Origin: Psychrobacter urativorans
GTDB taxonomy: Bacteria; Pseudomonadota; Gammaproteobacteria; Pseudomonadales; Moraxellaceae
Length of the DNA stretch: 64,000 nt
Direction of reading: 5' to 3'
Assembly: GCF_904846675.1 (NCBI RefSeq)
Contig: NZ_CAJHBT010000005.1
Coordinates: forward strand, 62,001-126,000
The notes beneath the pieces are model-generated. The model searched no databases. It worked only from the letters and a program-made list of their open reading frames with translations, and was not told where the DNA came from. Positions 48,381 through 57,453 of the stretch are shown here, one piece after another (position 1 is the stretch's first letter; each line of letters opens with the position of its first letter). The position numbers and the translations under genes are program-made.

Positions 48381-48453
48381 GATAAAATAATTTTTAGTTA
48401 TGTTATATTATAACAAAACTACTTAATGATTTAGATAACAGGTGAATATAGTC

Positions 48454-48930
48454 ATGCCAGCCATTGCCACCACTCACAGCTTGAATGACTATCGTAAATT
48501 AGTTATATCAAACTATCGAGATCAGCTAAGAAATAGCAGCGCTAAAAGTATCGAATTTAGCTACACCCACCGCAGCAAACCCTATCAATACTCTATTCAG
48601 CTATCAAAAATATCATGCAACTATGGCGGTCATCGTTACTGGTGGCTTTGTCCTAAATGTAATCAAAGAACATCAACCTTATATTATGCTGGCTTGTATG
48701 TTTGCAGACATTGCATAGGGGCTAATTATGGCAGTCAGCTACAACAACCTATTGATCGCATTTACAGCAAGCTAAACGCTATCAGGGCGCATATGGGCTG
48801 GCAAGTAGGCGTTATTCATGGCATTGGTGAACGACCTAAAGGAATGCATGCTAAAACATATAATCGACTGCTAAAAGAGTATGAGCATCTAGAACAAAAG
48901 ATAATAGGGGCACATTATGCGACTACCTGA
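48454..48930 (+). CDS. Zinc-finger-like island protein
   Basis: A 158-residue basic protein. A central zinc-binding motif has two Cys pairs, WLCPKCNQRTSTLYYAGLYVC then RHC, in the spacing C-x2-C ... C-x2-C. The N-terminal portion has a motif-like YSIQLSKISCNYGGHRYWW, and the C-terminal part is helical. AGGTGA eight nt ahead makes the ATG at 48454 more likely than the upstream in-frame GTG. It overlaps the next gene by 14 bp. Proteins of this style occur in phages and satellites, but I cannot name the family. Confidence 0.7.
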   Translation: MPAIATTHSLNDYRKLVISNYRDQLRNSSAKSIEFSYTHRSKPYQYSIQLSKISCNYGGHRYWWLCPKCNQRTSTLYYAGLYVCRHCIGANYGSQLQQPIDRIYSKLNAIRAHMGWQVGVIHGIGERPKGMHAKTYNRLLKEYEHLEQKIIGAHYATT

Positions 48931-49162
48931 TTTAAACGACCTTATACAGGACTTGCAGCTAGCTAAGCAGATGGCGATTGATGACCATAATCCAAACGCC
49001 CTAGTTATTGCTACTATTGCACAGGCTAAACTTTTAGGCTTGGACAAGCCACAGATTAAAGACGTTAATGCTGATGACGTACAGACACTTAGCGAGCTTA
49101 TGAATGAGTTATCCAACAATGAAAATACAAGGGCTGTAACTTATGAGCAAAGTAACGATTGA
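48917..49162 (+). CDS. Small island protein A (paralogue of the next gene)
   Basis: An 81-residue acidic, helical protein. It shares a block with the following gene: LVIATIAQAKLLGLDKP here and MIAATMSKAKLLGLDRA there. This motif resembles the C-terminal helix of some phage terminase small subunits, though both proteins are too short to be complete terminases. AGGGGC lies before the ATG. It overlaps both neighbours (14 and 20 bp), so the three form one operon. Confidence 0.6.
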   Translation: MRLPDLNDLIQDLQLAKQMAIDDHNPNALVIATIAQAKLLGLDKPQIKDVNADDVQTLSELMNELSNNENTRAVTYEQSND

Positions 49163-49361
49163 TGACTTAGTCGCTGAGCTAGATAACGCCTTACAGCTCG
49201 CTAGTGAGTGTGAAAAGCCGTCCGCCATGATTGCAGCGACAATGAGCAAAGCTAAGCTACTGGGGTTGGATAGAGCAGACAGCTACCTTGATAACGAGGT
49301 GCAGCCAGTCAAAATAGTAATTCAAACCGTTGACGCTCGCAAACCAGCAAGTGTTAACTAA
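49143..49361 (+). CDS. Small island protein B (paralogue of the previous gene)
   Basis: A 72-residue protein with the same layout as its neighbour: a conserved N-terminal helix (TIDDLVAELDNALQLASE compared with DLNDLIQDLQLAKQMAID) and the AKLLGLD block. The pair looks like a tandem duplication that diverged. See gene A for the terminase small-subunit resemblance. Confidence 0.6.
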   Translation: MSKVTIDDLVAELDNALQLASECEKPSAMIAATMSKAKLLGLDRADSYLDNEVQPVKIVIQTVDARKPASVN

Positions 49362-49423
49362 AGTTTTGTTCGCCATTAAAAGTTGCTATACTAATTTTTT
49401 AAAATGTTTTATCGAGGGTTATT

Positions 49424-49924
49424 ATGAAAAAGCTAGTTGGATTGTGTCTGTTTGCATTAATGAGTATATCAGCAAAAGCAAATAATGAGCTGCCAAGCTA
49501 TGCAACTACAGAACCAGCTAAGCATGGTGAATATCTCAAGTCGCTTGAATACTCTTTTTCTAAACTAGAAAGCACTACAAAAGACGATGTTCTAATCTGT
49601 TTAGCTGATGTCATCGAGAATAATGATAAGCAGATTATCAAGCTAGACACACAGAAAGTTATAGTTGCTATTGGTAGTATTAGGGGTAAAGGTAATTTTA
49701 TTGGAGTTGTTCCAGTAATAAGATATAACCTAAAGGTTTCACTTAACGACAATAATATAGGTATGTCTTTATACAATATTAAACAAGCAATGGATGATGA
49801 GTTTGGGAATAAACCAGAAACTAGTTACTCAAAAATTGGTACATGGAAAAATAGTGGAATATATAAGATCCTCCCAGTGATTGAGAAAATACCGAATGAA
49901 GTTAACGCATGTTTAAATCAGTAA
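49424..49924 (+). CDS. Secreted island protein, unknown
   Basis: A 166-residue protein with a clear signal peptide (MKKLVGLCLFALMSISAKA, cleavage before NNELPSY). The mature part has two Cys (VLICLADV and VNACLNQ at the end), which could form a disulfide, and no membrane helix. Probably periplasmic. It is the last gene before the right attachment site; the location fits a 'morphon'-type cargo that changes the host envelope, but the function is unknown. Confidence 0.65.
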   Translation: MKKLVGLCLFALMSISAKANNELPSYATTEPAKHGEYLKSLEYSFSKLESTTKDDVLICLADVIENNDKQIIKLDTQKVIVAIGSIRGKGNFIGVVPVIRYNLKVSLNDNNIGMSLYNIKQAMDDEFGNKPETSYSKIGTWKNSGIYKILPVIEKIPNEVNACLNQ

Positions 49925-50003
49925 TTACAGATAATAACAATATTATTTATAGCCCAATTTAGCTTAGATAACGATCTGATAGATAGGAAGTAATAGAAAT
50001 TTA

Positions 50004-50027
50004 ATGTTGGTATATTGGTTGGTATAA
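50004..50027 (+). promoter_or_regulatory. Right arm-type integrase repeats
   Basis: The 24-bp stretch matches 41713-41736 with one mismatch and again contains two gttggtata 9-mers 12 bp apart (50007-50015, 50019-50027), in the same orientation. It lies 60 bp inside attR. Integrase arm binding is the most likely role. Confidence 0.65.
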
Positions 50028-50086
50028 GAGCTTTCGTTAATAATTATTTGTATTTTAATCAATAGCTTATGTAGGTAGTTTAGTTT

Positions 50087-50101
50087 CCGCCATCTCCACC
50101 A
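50087..50101 (+). repeat. attR core
   Basis: A second copy of ccgccatctccacca, the last 15 bases of ssrA. It marks the right end of the island; what follows (terminator at 50111) looks like the sequence that originally followed ssrA. Confidence 0.9.
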
Positions 50102-50110
50102 AATACTTTG

Positions 50111-50146
50111 AAAAGGGTCAATCACTTAGGTGGTTGGCCTTTTTTA
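50111..50146 (+). terminator. Displaced native ssrA terminator
   Basis: aaaagggtcaatcac (50111-50125) pairs with gtggttggcctttt (from 50130) using a few G-T pairs around a 4-nt loop, followed by TTTTTT. Its position right after attR fits the original terminator of ssrA. Confidence 0.8.
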
Positions 50147-50206
50147 ATGTCTAGATTTTAATATAATTGGAGATAATACAAATAATTTAGAAAAGGAGTT
50201 TTAGTT

Positions 50207-50737
50207 ATGGAATGAATAAATAAGCTTAGTCAAAGTTTGGATGTAGAAGAAGTTTGGCAAGAGTTTGTTGGACTTCGACAGGGCAAGTTTTTATCTAATG
50301 AGTTTGGTACATCTGTGAACTTTGCTAATGCTGACTTCTGGTTTGATAAATATCAAGTAATTATTGAGTTGAGAAAGATACAGGCAGCGTCTTTGGATAA
50401 AAAGAAAGATGATACGCACATTAAAGAAAATAACCTATCATTCAGCGATGTTTTTGAAGGTAAGTTTTCTAACAATTTTTGGCAAGACTATACTAGGTTG
50501 GTTAGACTACCAATATCTAGAATGCTAAAAAAAGCAAACCAGCAGATAAAAAAATGGCTAAAATGTCCTGAATCTAGAGGAGTAGTGGTGTTAGTCAATG
50601 ACGGGATTACATCATTCTCTATAAGAGTAGTATCTAGCTTGATAGCCAATATCTTAGCTAATAATTATTCTTCAATTGATGGTTTTATTCTGGTCACAAT
50701 GAATTCATATATTGTTATTGAGGATTCTAATGTATAA
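50207..50737 (+). pseudogene. Nuclease-like (PDDEXK-type?) gene with early stop, interrupted by an IS
   Basis: The ATG at 50207 follows AAAAGGAG, but codon 3 is TGA; the frame then stays open to 50737 (also readable from a TTG at 50237). Residues DFWFDKYQVIIELRKIQ look like the D...ExK part of a PDDEXK nuclease with the Lys as Arg, and VRLPISRMLKKANQQIKKWL and GVVVLVNDGITSFS match a family I recall from restriction-like hypothetical proteins. The C-terminus stops abruptly (IVIEDSNV) where the decayed IS630 begins. A possible continuation (EFIWFITFLKEFDHTNNM) lies in frame with itself at 51656-51721, past the IS. So it is doubly broken. Confidence 0.6.
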
Positions 50738-50743
50738 TCCATC

Positions 50744-51632
50744 CTAAATAAAAGAGATATAACCCATATCATGGAATAGTTTCTTTAAATTAATCTCCAT
50801 CCAGCCTTGGCGTAGAAACTTAGCTTTTGCCCACTTTTTCTCAATAGGATTTAGATCGGGGGCTGTAGGGTGGTAAAAACAACAGACGATGCCCGTGCCT
50901 ATTAAGAAGCTTTTGAACCCTCGAGCACAGCTCTCGTCTTGCACTTGGGCAAAGCAGTGCTTTGCTTTATCCTCGCTCATATGAAGGCTTGTATTGTCCA
51001 TCACAATCACGCATTTAATTTTAAGGCTTGGGATGAAGGTATATTTGCACCAGTCATAGAATATGTCACCATTAATATTTTTCTCAAAGGTATCAAGCGC
51101 GAATAACACTTTTTCGTACAAGGCTCCAATAACGTTGGTTCGTTTTTTACCTTGCCAGTTATAGCTATCAATACAAGGTGTGCCAATCGGTGCATAGGCA
51201 TACGGTCTGATGGTTTCAGTCTCAAAGCCACTCTAATCCATGTATACAATAGCAAAGCCTTGAGCAATGTAGTCGCTAAGTTTGTTTAGATAGTTAGCTC
51301 TCTTTATCTTGCAGGCTTTGGGGTGTTCCAGCGTCTTTTTTTTTGCTAATGCGCAAGCGCTTTAAGGCATTTTGAATGCCTGTCGTGCTACAGTTTAATC
51401 GTCGAGCTCGCTCATACTGATAATCATCAGGATATTCTTTAACATCATTAAGTAAAACGTCATCCATTATTTTATGAGGCTTATTCTGTCTCTTTACTTT
51501 ACTATGGACACGTCTCTTCCAGTTTTATATGGTGGTTGGGCTGAGCTCATAGAACTCAACCGCTTGAGCATAGGTCATACCAACGTTTAAGCTTTTGAGT
51601 ACTTGTTTGCGAAAATCTAGTGAATAGGTCAT
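50744..51632 (-). pseudogene. IS630-family transposase remnant
   Basis: Reads on the minus strand from MTYSLDFRKQVLKSL (start 51632) through the helix-turn-helix to the DDE catalytic domain. It is broken by a TAA near 51530 (after ELSPTTI), at least one frameshift, and a TAG near 51232 that destroys the first catalytic motif (YMD, stop, SGFET, in place of D-E-S-G). The C-terminal frame retains IVMDNTSLHMSED and APDLNPIEKKWAKAK. No functional transposase is possible. Terminal inverted repeats were not clearly seen. Confidence 0.85.
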
Positions 51633-51752
51633 GGTTATTTGTGAGGATAATGGGTGAGTTTATTTGGTTTATAACATTTTTAAAAGAATTTGACCATACT
51701 AATAATATGTCTCTAATATAACTTAATAAATAGAGATTTAAATCTTCCACCC

Positions 51753-51792
51753 ACAAAAAAGCCAGCAACTAAGTTACTGGCTTTTTTTTATG
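51753..51792 (-). terminator. Terminator of the rpsF-rpsR-rplI operon
   Basis: aaaaaagccagcaac (51755-51769) pairs with gttactggcttttttt with one mismatch around a 3-nt loop. The A-run on the left becomes a T-run on the minus strand, correct for rplI. Confidence 0.85.
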
Positions 51793-51814
51793 CTTAAATC
51801 AGGTACTCTATAGA

Positions 51815-52321
51815 TTACTCTTCAGAATAATCTTCTTCGCTGTCAGCTTCTTCTACTTGATTTTCGTCATCACCATCTTCAGATAGGATAGTCACTAAGA
51901 TGCTGGCGATAACGTCATGATGTAGCTGAATATCAACATTATATTCGCCAACTTGACGTAAAGCGCCTTCTGGAAGCTTAATTTCAGCACGATCAACTTC
52001 TAAGCCAGAACTGGTTAATGCTTCGGCGATATCGCGTGTACCGATAGAACCGAATAGTTTACCTTCGTCGCCTGATTTAGCACGCATGATGACATTAACG
52101 TCAGTTAAGGCATCAGCACGTTCTTGAGCGGCGTTAAGCTCGGTTGCTTCCTCGGCTTCAAGTTCAGCACGACGTGCTTCGAACTTTTCAATGTTAGCTG
52201 CAGTAGCAGGTAACGCTTTGCCATGAGGGATAAGAAAGTTACGTCCGTAACCTGGTTTCACATCGACAGTTTCACCGAGTTTACCAAGGTTGACGATACG
52301 CTGTAACAAAATAATTTGCAT
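51815..52321 (-). CDS. rplI: 50S ribosomal protein L9
   Basis: A 168-residue ribosomal protein. The N-terminal rRNA-binding domain [36 protein letters not shown] (given in parts: start MQIILLQ, then GYGRNFLIP) is diagnostic. The C-terminal domain retains [15 protein letters not shown]. An acidic tail ([18 protein letters not shown]) extends beyond the usual ~149 residues. AGGAG lies before the ATG. Confidence 0.97.
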   Translation of the reverse strand: MQIILLQRIVNLGKLGETVDVKPGYGRNFLIPHGKALPATAANIEKFEARRAELEAEEATELNAAQERADALTDVNVIMRAKSGDEGKLFGSIGTRDIAEALTSSGLEVDRAEIKLPEGALRQVGEYNVDIQLHHDVIASILVTILSEDGDDENQVEEADSEEDYSEE

Positions 52322-52346
52322 GAGTCACTCCTAGTTAACTGTCGAA

Positions 52347-52574
52347 TTACTGATGGTTGTCAGTATACGGAAGTAGCGCAAGATAGCGAGCCTGCTTGAT
52401 AGCAGTAGCTAATTGACGCTGATATTTAGTAGAGGTACCTGTAATACGGCTAGGTACGATTTTACCATTATCACTGATATACTGTTTTAGCAATTCAACA
52501 TCTTTATAATCGATGTGAGTGATGCCTTCAGCAGTGAAACGGCAGAATTTGCGACGGCGATAGAAACGTGCCAT
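52347..52574 (-). CDS. rpsR: 30S ribosomal protein S18
   Basis: A 75-residue protein with the S18 signature [30 protein letters not shown] and [20 protein letters not shown]. It binds the S6 protein in the small subunit. AAGGAG precedes the ATG. The gene is in the rpsF-rpsR-rplI order; no priB lies between rpsF and rpsR. Confidence 0.98.
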   Translation of the reverse strand: MARFYRRRKFCRFTAEGITHIDYKDVELLKQYISDNGKIVPSRITGTSTKYQRQLATAIKQARYLALLPYTDNHQ

Positions 52575-52590
52575 GAGTATTCTCCTTTAA

Positions 52591-53007
52591 TTAGTCTTCA
52601 CTGTTGTTGTTGTCGTCATTATTGTTGTTGTCATTACGACTGTCTGGACGACGGTTAGTAGTAGTCGCTTTGCGTGCGCGTTTTTCATCGGCATTCTTAG
52701 CTAACTGCGACTCTTCAGTGATTGCGTCGTCACGGCGCATGACTAGGCTACGAATGATCGCATCGTTATAACGGAATAATTCTTCAAGCTCAGCTAAAGT
52801 CTCACCGTCAGTTTCAATATTGAAAAGAACGTAATGAGCTTTATGAATCTTATTGATAGGGTAAGCCAACTGACGACGGCCCCAGTCTTCTAGACGGTGG
52901 ATGATGCCATTGTTGTCTTGAACTAACTTAATGTAGCGTTCAACCATGCCGACCACTTGGTCGCTCTGGTCTGGGTGTACAATTAACACCATTTCGTAAT
53001 GTCGCAT
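52591..53007 (-). CDS. rpsF: 30S ribosomal protein S6
   Basis: A 138-residue protein. The core starts [18 protein letters not shown] and has [14 protein letters not shown] and HYVLFNIET. The C-terminal tail is repetitive and Asn/Asp/Arg-rich ([20 protein letters not shown]), longer than in most species. AAGGAG precedes the ATG. It is the first gene of the operon; the promoter presumably lies in the 237-bp spacer upstream. Confidence 0.97.
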   Translation of the reverse strand: MRHYEMVLIVHPDQSDQVVGMVERYIKLVQDNNGIIHRLEDWGRRQLAYPINKIHKAHYVLFNIETDGETLAELEELFRYNDAIIRSLVMRRDDAITEESQLAKNADEKRARKATTTNRRPDSRNDNNNNDDNNNSED

Positions 53008-53244
53008 AATGGACTCCTTACGGATTAGTAGCTATTAACCCTATGTTAATAGCAAGGAGATTTATAAGATAAGCTCAATCGCTAAAAAACAACAGATAAG
53101 CTTAGTTTATAAAGCGCTATATTATAACAGTAAACGTGCATTAACACAAAGGCTTATAAGCGCACGACGCTGAATAAAAAAGCATAACTAGAATAACAGC
53201 AACGTTTAAACGCTGATTTTATTGCTATGATTATTATTTTATAA

Positions 53245-54225
53245 TTATTTTGGTTGCTTAACCAATTGATTCTTGTCCGCTTTTACCACTAAAGTTTTTG
53301 CCAGTTTGTCATGCAAACCAATATTTTCGGGACTTTTGGAGGCCGTATAATAATGCATAGCAATTACGACAAAACCTAGAAAACTGGTAAACGAGAACAG
53401 TAAGTTATAAATAATAAATAGCAGTAAGGTACGCATTAAAATAAGTTTGGTAAATGATGGCAGACGATGGGTGGTTTGATCCACGACGCGAATACCAGTA
53501 AGTAGCTTACCGAGCGACTGTCCACGCAGCATGATAAACAATAGCTGCAAGGCAAATAACCCAAATATCATCACTTGTGACATCATCAGGATCGAGCTTG
53601 GAATACTTTCCATCAGCGTCATAGAATATTGATAAGCAGCATCCATATCTTGAATGTTTTGAAACTTAGTATAGTCTATATCCATTTTAGTCAGTGCCAT
53701 TACTAGCGGAATGATCGCTAGTAGATATAGCAAAGCATTGACAGCGGTGGCCAATATTCGCGACATGATAGGCGCAAGTACCACATCACCGACAACCTTG
53801 TCTTTAGCAGAAGCAAGTTTAGCCTTGCTAGACTTGTTCAATGACACGTTATTATGCGGCGTCTGCTGACGATTGGCGGTCATATCAGCTTTAGACTTTT
53901 TAGTGTCAGCAGCTGGGCGCTCAGGCTTACCATAGAGTCTATCAATAGAAACCTTGTCGCTATCTTGATCGCTCTCAGCATCTTCAGGAAACACAGTGAC
54001 GTTGTTAATAATTGAATCATTAACAGTATTATTAGGCGCAGTATTATTTACCGGACGATAGGCGTATTGATTGCCTGTCAAATTCCCGATACGCTGCCAC
54101 TGATCTAAACCGTCATGCCACACTAAATCATCAAGCGTTACTTCGCCAGATGCCAACATAATATTGAGCTGATCTAAATTATAAGGACCTGCTTGTACGT
54201 TATTTCGAGCAAGAAAAATCTGCAT
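53245..54225 (-). CDS. GYF_2/RDD-family membrane protein
   Basis: A 326-residue protein. An N-terminal GYF_2-type domain (QIFLARNNVQAGPYNLDQL, WHDGLDQWQRIGNL) binds proline-rich peptides in other proteins. A long Asn/Lys linker follows, then an RDD domain with four hydrophobic helices (ILATAVNALLYLLAIIPLVMAL ... GKLLTGIRVVDQTTHRLPSFTKLILMRT). RDD proteins are implicated in transport or stress tolerance. The ATG at 54225 (MQIFLARN) is favoured because AGGC lies just ahead; an upstream in-frame ATG at 54237 is the alternative. Confidence 0.8.
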   Translation of the reverse strand: MQIFLARNNVQAGPYNLDQLNIMLASGEVTLDDLVWHDGLDQWQRIGNLTGNQYAYRPVNNTAPNNTVNDSIINNVTVFPEDAESDQDSDKVSIDRLYGKPERPAADTKKSKADMTANRQQTPHNNVSLNKSSKAKLASAKDKVVGDVVLAPIMSRILATAVNALLYLLAIIPLVMALTKMDIDYTKFQNIQDMDAAYQYSMTLMESIPSSILMMSQVMIFGLFALQLLFIMLRGQSLGKLLTGIRVVDQTTHRLPSFTKLILMRTLLLFIIYNLLFSFTSFLGFVVIAMHYYTASKSPENIGLHDKLAKTLVVKADKNQLVKQPK

Positions 54226-54252
54226 AGTTGCCTGCATGGTTAGTCATATCTT

Positions 54253-54306
54253 AAGTCACTATATTCTAAGTTACTTCAGCTTAAGTAACTTAGAATATAG
54301 TGACTT
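54253..54306. repeat. 24-bp perfect inverted repeat upstream of the RDD gene
   Basis: Positions 54253-54276 pair perfectly with 54283-54306 around a 6-nt loop (cagctt). The arms begin aagtcactatattctaag. No T-run follows in the expected direction. It lies just 27 bp before the RDD start, so it would be in the 5' leader or promoter of that gene. Confidence 0.9.
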
Positions 54307-54317
54307 CCTTTTAATAT

Positions 54318-54354
54318 ATTAGGGTCTGTTCGTAAAAATTAAACAGACCCTAAT
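54318..54354. repeat. 13-bp inverted repeat downstream of ppsA
   Basis: attagggtctgtt (54318-54330) pairs with aacagaccctaat (54342-54354) around an 11-nt loop. The agggtctgtt arms resemble terminal repeats of some insertion sequences, but no element is recognisable between them. It could act as the ppsA terminator, yet only AT-rich sequence, not a clean T-run, follows on the minus strand. Confidence 0.75.
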
Positions 54355-54404
54355 AATAAATTTCCTTATAGCAGTGTTTTACTAAGGTATCTTACAACAG
54401 CGGC

Positions 54405-56789
54405 TTACCTTGCTTCTTCACCCGCTAGGAAGAACCAAGTATCGAGCACGGAGTCAGGATTAAGTGATACTGAGCTAATACCTTGTTCCATCAACCAGTA
54501 AGCAAGATCTGGATGGTCGGATGGACCTTGACCACAGATACCGATGTATTTGTCTGCTTTACGGCAGGCATCAATCGCCATAGATAATAGCTTTTTAACT
54601 GCAGGATCGCGCTCATCGAATAGATGAGAGATGATACCTGAGTCACGGTCAAGACCGAGGGTTAACTGGGTTAAGTCATTAGAGCCAATTGAGAAGCCAT
54701 CGAAGTGTTCTAGGAACTCTTCTGCGAGTAAGCAGTTAGTGGGCAGCTCACACATCATGATGACGCGTAGACCATTTTCGCCACGTTTTAGACCATTTTT
54801 CTCAAGCAGTTCAATGACTTGTTTGGCTTCGCCAACGGTACGGACGAATGGAATCATAATCTCGACGTTGGTCAAGCCCATCTCGTCACGAACACGCTTC
54901 AGGGCTTTACATTCAAGCTCAAAGCAGTCGCGGAAGTTATCAGAAACGTAGCGGCTAGCACCACGGAAGCCCAACATTGGATTCTCTTCTGATGGCTCGT
55001 ATAACTTACCACCCAGCAAGTTGGCATATTCGTTAGATTTAAAATCTGACATACGCACGATAACTGGCTGATCTATAAAGGCAACGGCTAAAGTTGAGAT
55101 GCCTTCAACCAATTTATCAACATAGAAATCAACAGGTGAAGCATAGCCAGCAATGCGCTCATTAATCGCTTGTGCCACTTCACGTGGTAAGCTATTCATA
55201 TTGAGTAGTGCTTTTGGATGCACACCAATCATACGGTTGATGATAAATTCAAGGCGTGCAAGACCAATACCTTCGTTGGGCATTTGGGTAAATGAGAATG
55301 CACGATCGGGGTTGCCGACGTTCATCATAATTTTGAATGCCAAATCTGGCATAGACTCGATAGAGTTGGTTTGTACTTCAAAATCAATCTGACTCTCATA
55401 AATAAAGCCAGTATCCCCTTCGGCACAAGAAGCGGTGACGTCTTGACCGTCGACCAATAGCTCAGTGGCATTACCACAACCAACGATAGCTGGTACGCCA
55501 AGTTCACGAGCGATAATTGCTGCGTGACAAGTACGGCCGCCACGGTTAGTGATAATGGCTGACGCACGCTTCATAACGGGTTCCCAATCTGGATCCGTCA
55601 TGTCTGAAACTAACACATCGCCGTCTTGTACTTTGTCCATCTCGTTTACGTTATCAACGATACGTACTTTACCAGAACCGATACGTTGACCGATTGAGCG
55701 ACCTTCGCACAATACTTTAGCACCGGTCGTGTTGATAACATAACGTTCCATGACATTACTGTCTTGACGGCTCTTAACCGTCTCTGGACGAGCTTGAACG
55801 ATAAAGAGTTCACCGCTATCGCCGTCTTTTGCCCATTCGATATCCATCGCTCGGCCATAATGCTTTTCAATGGTCATGGCTTGTTTGGCAAGTTCAACCA
55901 GTTCTTCAGTAGATAGTGAAAACTGCATACGGTCTTGTTTTTCAACATCAACGATACTGACAGACTTAGTGGTGCTGCCTTCATTGCCATAGATCATTTT
56001 CTTATGCTTGCTACCTAGGTTACGACGAATGACCGAAGGTTTGCCATTAGCAAGTAACTTTTTAGACAAGTAGAACTCATCTGGGTTAACCGCGCCTTGT
56101 ACGACCATCTCGCCTAAGCCGTAGCTTGACGTGATAAATACCACTTGATCAAAACCACTTTCAGTATCTAGGGTGAACATGACACCGGCAGCGCCCGTCT
56201 CTGCACGTACCATACGCTGAACTGCAGCAGATAGAGCAACACCTTCGTGTTCAAAGCCTTTATGGACACGGTAAGAGATGGCACGGTCATTATATAAGGA
56301 TGCAAACACTTCTTTAATGGCGATAAGAACGTTATCAATACCGCGAATGTTCAAGAAGGTTTCTTGTTGACCGGCAGATGAAGCGTCTGGCAAATCTTCA
56401 TTAGTTGCAGAAGAACGTACGGCAACTGCGATATCTTTGCCATCACTCATTTCTTCGAAGGATTGACGCACTTCTTGTTCTAAATCTTTTGGCAATTCTT
56501 GTTCAATGATCCAGTTACGGATTTTTTTACCCGTAGTGGTCAGTTTATTAACATCATCAACATCTAAGTCTTTAAGCTCATTATTGATTTTATCAAGTAA
56601 GCCTGTTTCAGTCAAAAAACGATTAAATGCATTTGAAGTAGTGGCAAAGCCGCCTGGGACACTCACACCCAAATCAGATAGGTGACTGATCATCTCGCCA
56701 AGCGAGGCATTCTTACCACCGACCATGTTAATGTCGTCTTTTCCTAGCTGATCAAGGTTGATTACAAGTGCTGAAGATTGAACTGCCAT
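54405..56789 (-). CDS. ppsA: Phosphoenolpyruvate synthase
   Basis: A 794-residue enzyme that makes phosphoenolpyruvate from pyruvate and ATP for gluconeogenesis. The N-terminal ATP-grasp domain begins [12 protein letters not shown] and has [25 protein letters not shown]. The swivelling phosphohistidine domain has [23 protein letters not shown] with the catalytic His. The C-terminal PEP-utilising domain has [20 protein letters not shown] and [19 protein letters not shown] lies before the ATG. The divergent ppsR gene upstream encodes its regulator. Confidence 0.97.
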   Translation of the reverse strand: MAVQSSALVINLDQLGKDDINMVGGKNASLGEMISHLSDLGVSVPGGFATTSNAFNRFLTETGLLDKINNELKDLDVDDVNKLTTTGKKIRNWIIEQELPKDLEQEVRQSFEEMSDGKDIAVAVRSSATNEDLPDASSAGQQETFLNIRGIDNVLIAIKEVFASLYNDRAISYRVHKGFEHEGVALSAAVQRMVRAETGAAGVMFTLDTESGFDQVVFITSSYGLGEMVVQGAVNPDEFYLSKKLLANGKPSVIRRNLGSKHKKMIYGNEGSTTKSVSIVDVEKQDRMQFSLSTEELVELAKQAMTIEKHYGRAMDIEWAKDGDSGELFIVQARPETVKSRQDSNVMERYVINTTGAKVLCEGRSIGQRIGSGKVRIVDNVNEMDKVQDGDVLVSDMTDPDWEPVMKRASAIITNRGGRTCHAAIIARELGVPAIVGCGNATELLVDGQDVTASCAEGDTGFIYESQIDFEVQTNSIESMPDLAFKIMMNVGNPDRAFSFTQMPNEGIGLARLEFIINRMIGVHPKALLNMNSLPREVAQAINERIAGYASPVDFYVDKLVEGISTLAVAFIDQPVIVRMSDFKSNEYANLLGGKLYEPSEENPMLGFRGASRYVSDNFRDCFELECKALKRVRDEMGLTNVEIMIPFVRTVGEAKQVIELLEKNGLKRGENGLRVIMMCELPTNCLLAEEFLEHFDGFSIGSNDLTQLTLGLDRDSGIISHLFDERDPAVKKLLSMAIDACRKADKYIGICGQGPSDHPDLAYWLMEQGISSVSLNPDSVLDTWFFLAGEEAR

Positions 56790-57453
56790 GATAACTCCAA
56801 AAAATAAGGTTATTTAGTAAGGATTATAACGCCAAATTATACCGCTATATTAGGACAATTTCGAGGGGTTAAGTCAAAAAAACTATGAAAAAGTTACAAA
56901 TCATAGAATTTAGTGATAATTAGCTGGCAAATATTTAGATAAGGCTGACAACTACCCGAATAATTGAGGGTAATATTTTCTTATTTGGCCGAATAGATTT
57001 AAGAGTGAGTCGGTAAGACTTTATTCTAAAAAGCTATATAAAAAAGATGGTTGAGAAGTGATTTTAAAGAGACTATTTAAAACTTAAAAAGTTACTTAAA
57101 AAAAGAAACCACTTAAAAAATAGTAGCCTGGTTAAAATATTCTCATAATTTCGGTTTCTATGTATAACATATAAGTGTGCCTTTATATAAGCCATCTCTA
57201 CTTTTCATACAGACCATCTTTGCTTTAACAGATCATCTAATGATGTATACATTAATGTGGCAAAATAGAAAGGCGCGCCGGCCCAGTTGCTACCCAGTTA
57301 TGCTAACATTGATTTCTATTAAGCATTTATTATGAGTATAATGTAGGATAGAATCTATCAAGCACGCCTGTCAAACGAGCGTGATCATGTGTCGGCTATC
57401 TGCTGTCTTCATATTACGAGTCACTCAAAGGCTACTATCGAGGTTTTTAAGTT
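56790..57453. other. Divergent ppsA-ppsR intergenic region
   Basis: A 664-bp AT-rich spacer with no gene. Short repeats of acttaaaaa occur around 57075-57120. A small GC-rich patch near 57272 (ggcgcgccggccc) stands out. It must hold promoters for both genes, but none was convincingly located. Confidence 0.4.

Larger units (their letters stand above)
41615..50101 (+). mobile_element. Integrated genomic island in ssrA (satellite-like)
   Basis: An ~8.5-kb element bounded by 15-bp direct repeats, with its integrase gene next to attL and all genes reading rightward. In order it encodes the integrase, an unknown protein, an AlpA-like regulator, a KilA-N protein, a 66-residue protein, a DUF3987 primase/helicase-like protein, a zinc-ribbon membrane protein, a zinc-finger protein, two small paralogues and a secreted protein. 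No capsid, tail, lysis, relaxase or mating genes are present. The integrase-AlpA-primase layout resembles P4-type and other phage satellites, but no family was proven. Whether it can excise is unknown; both cores and arm sites look intact. Confidence 0.85.

Noticed and set aside
54318..54354. Complete IS element or MITE
   Set aside because: Only 37 bp separate the outer ends and no target duplication or transposase was found.
57266..57285. GC-rich patch with ggcgcgccggcc as a possible engineered cloning site
   Set aside because: It is an isolated short palindrome in natural-looking intergenic sequence, with no vector or marker sequence around it.
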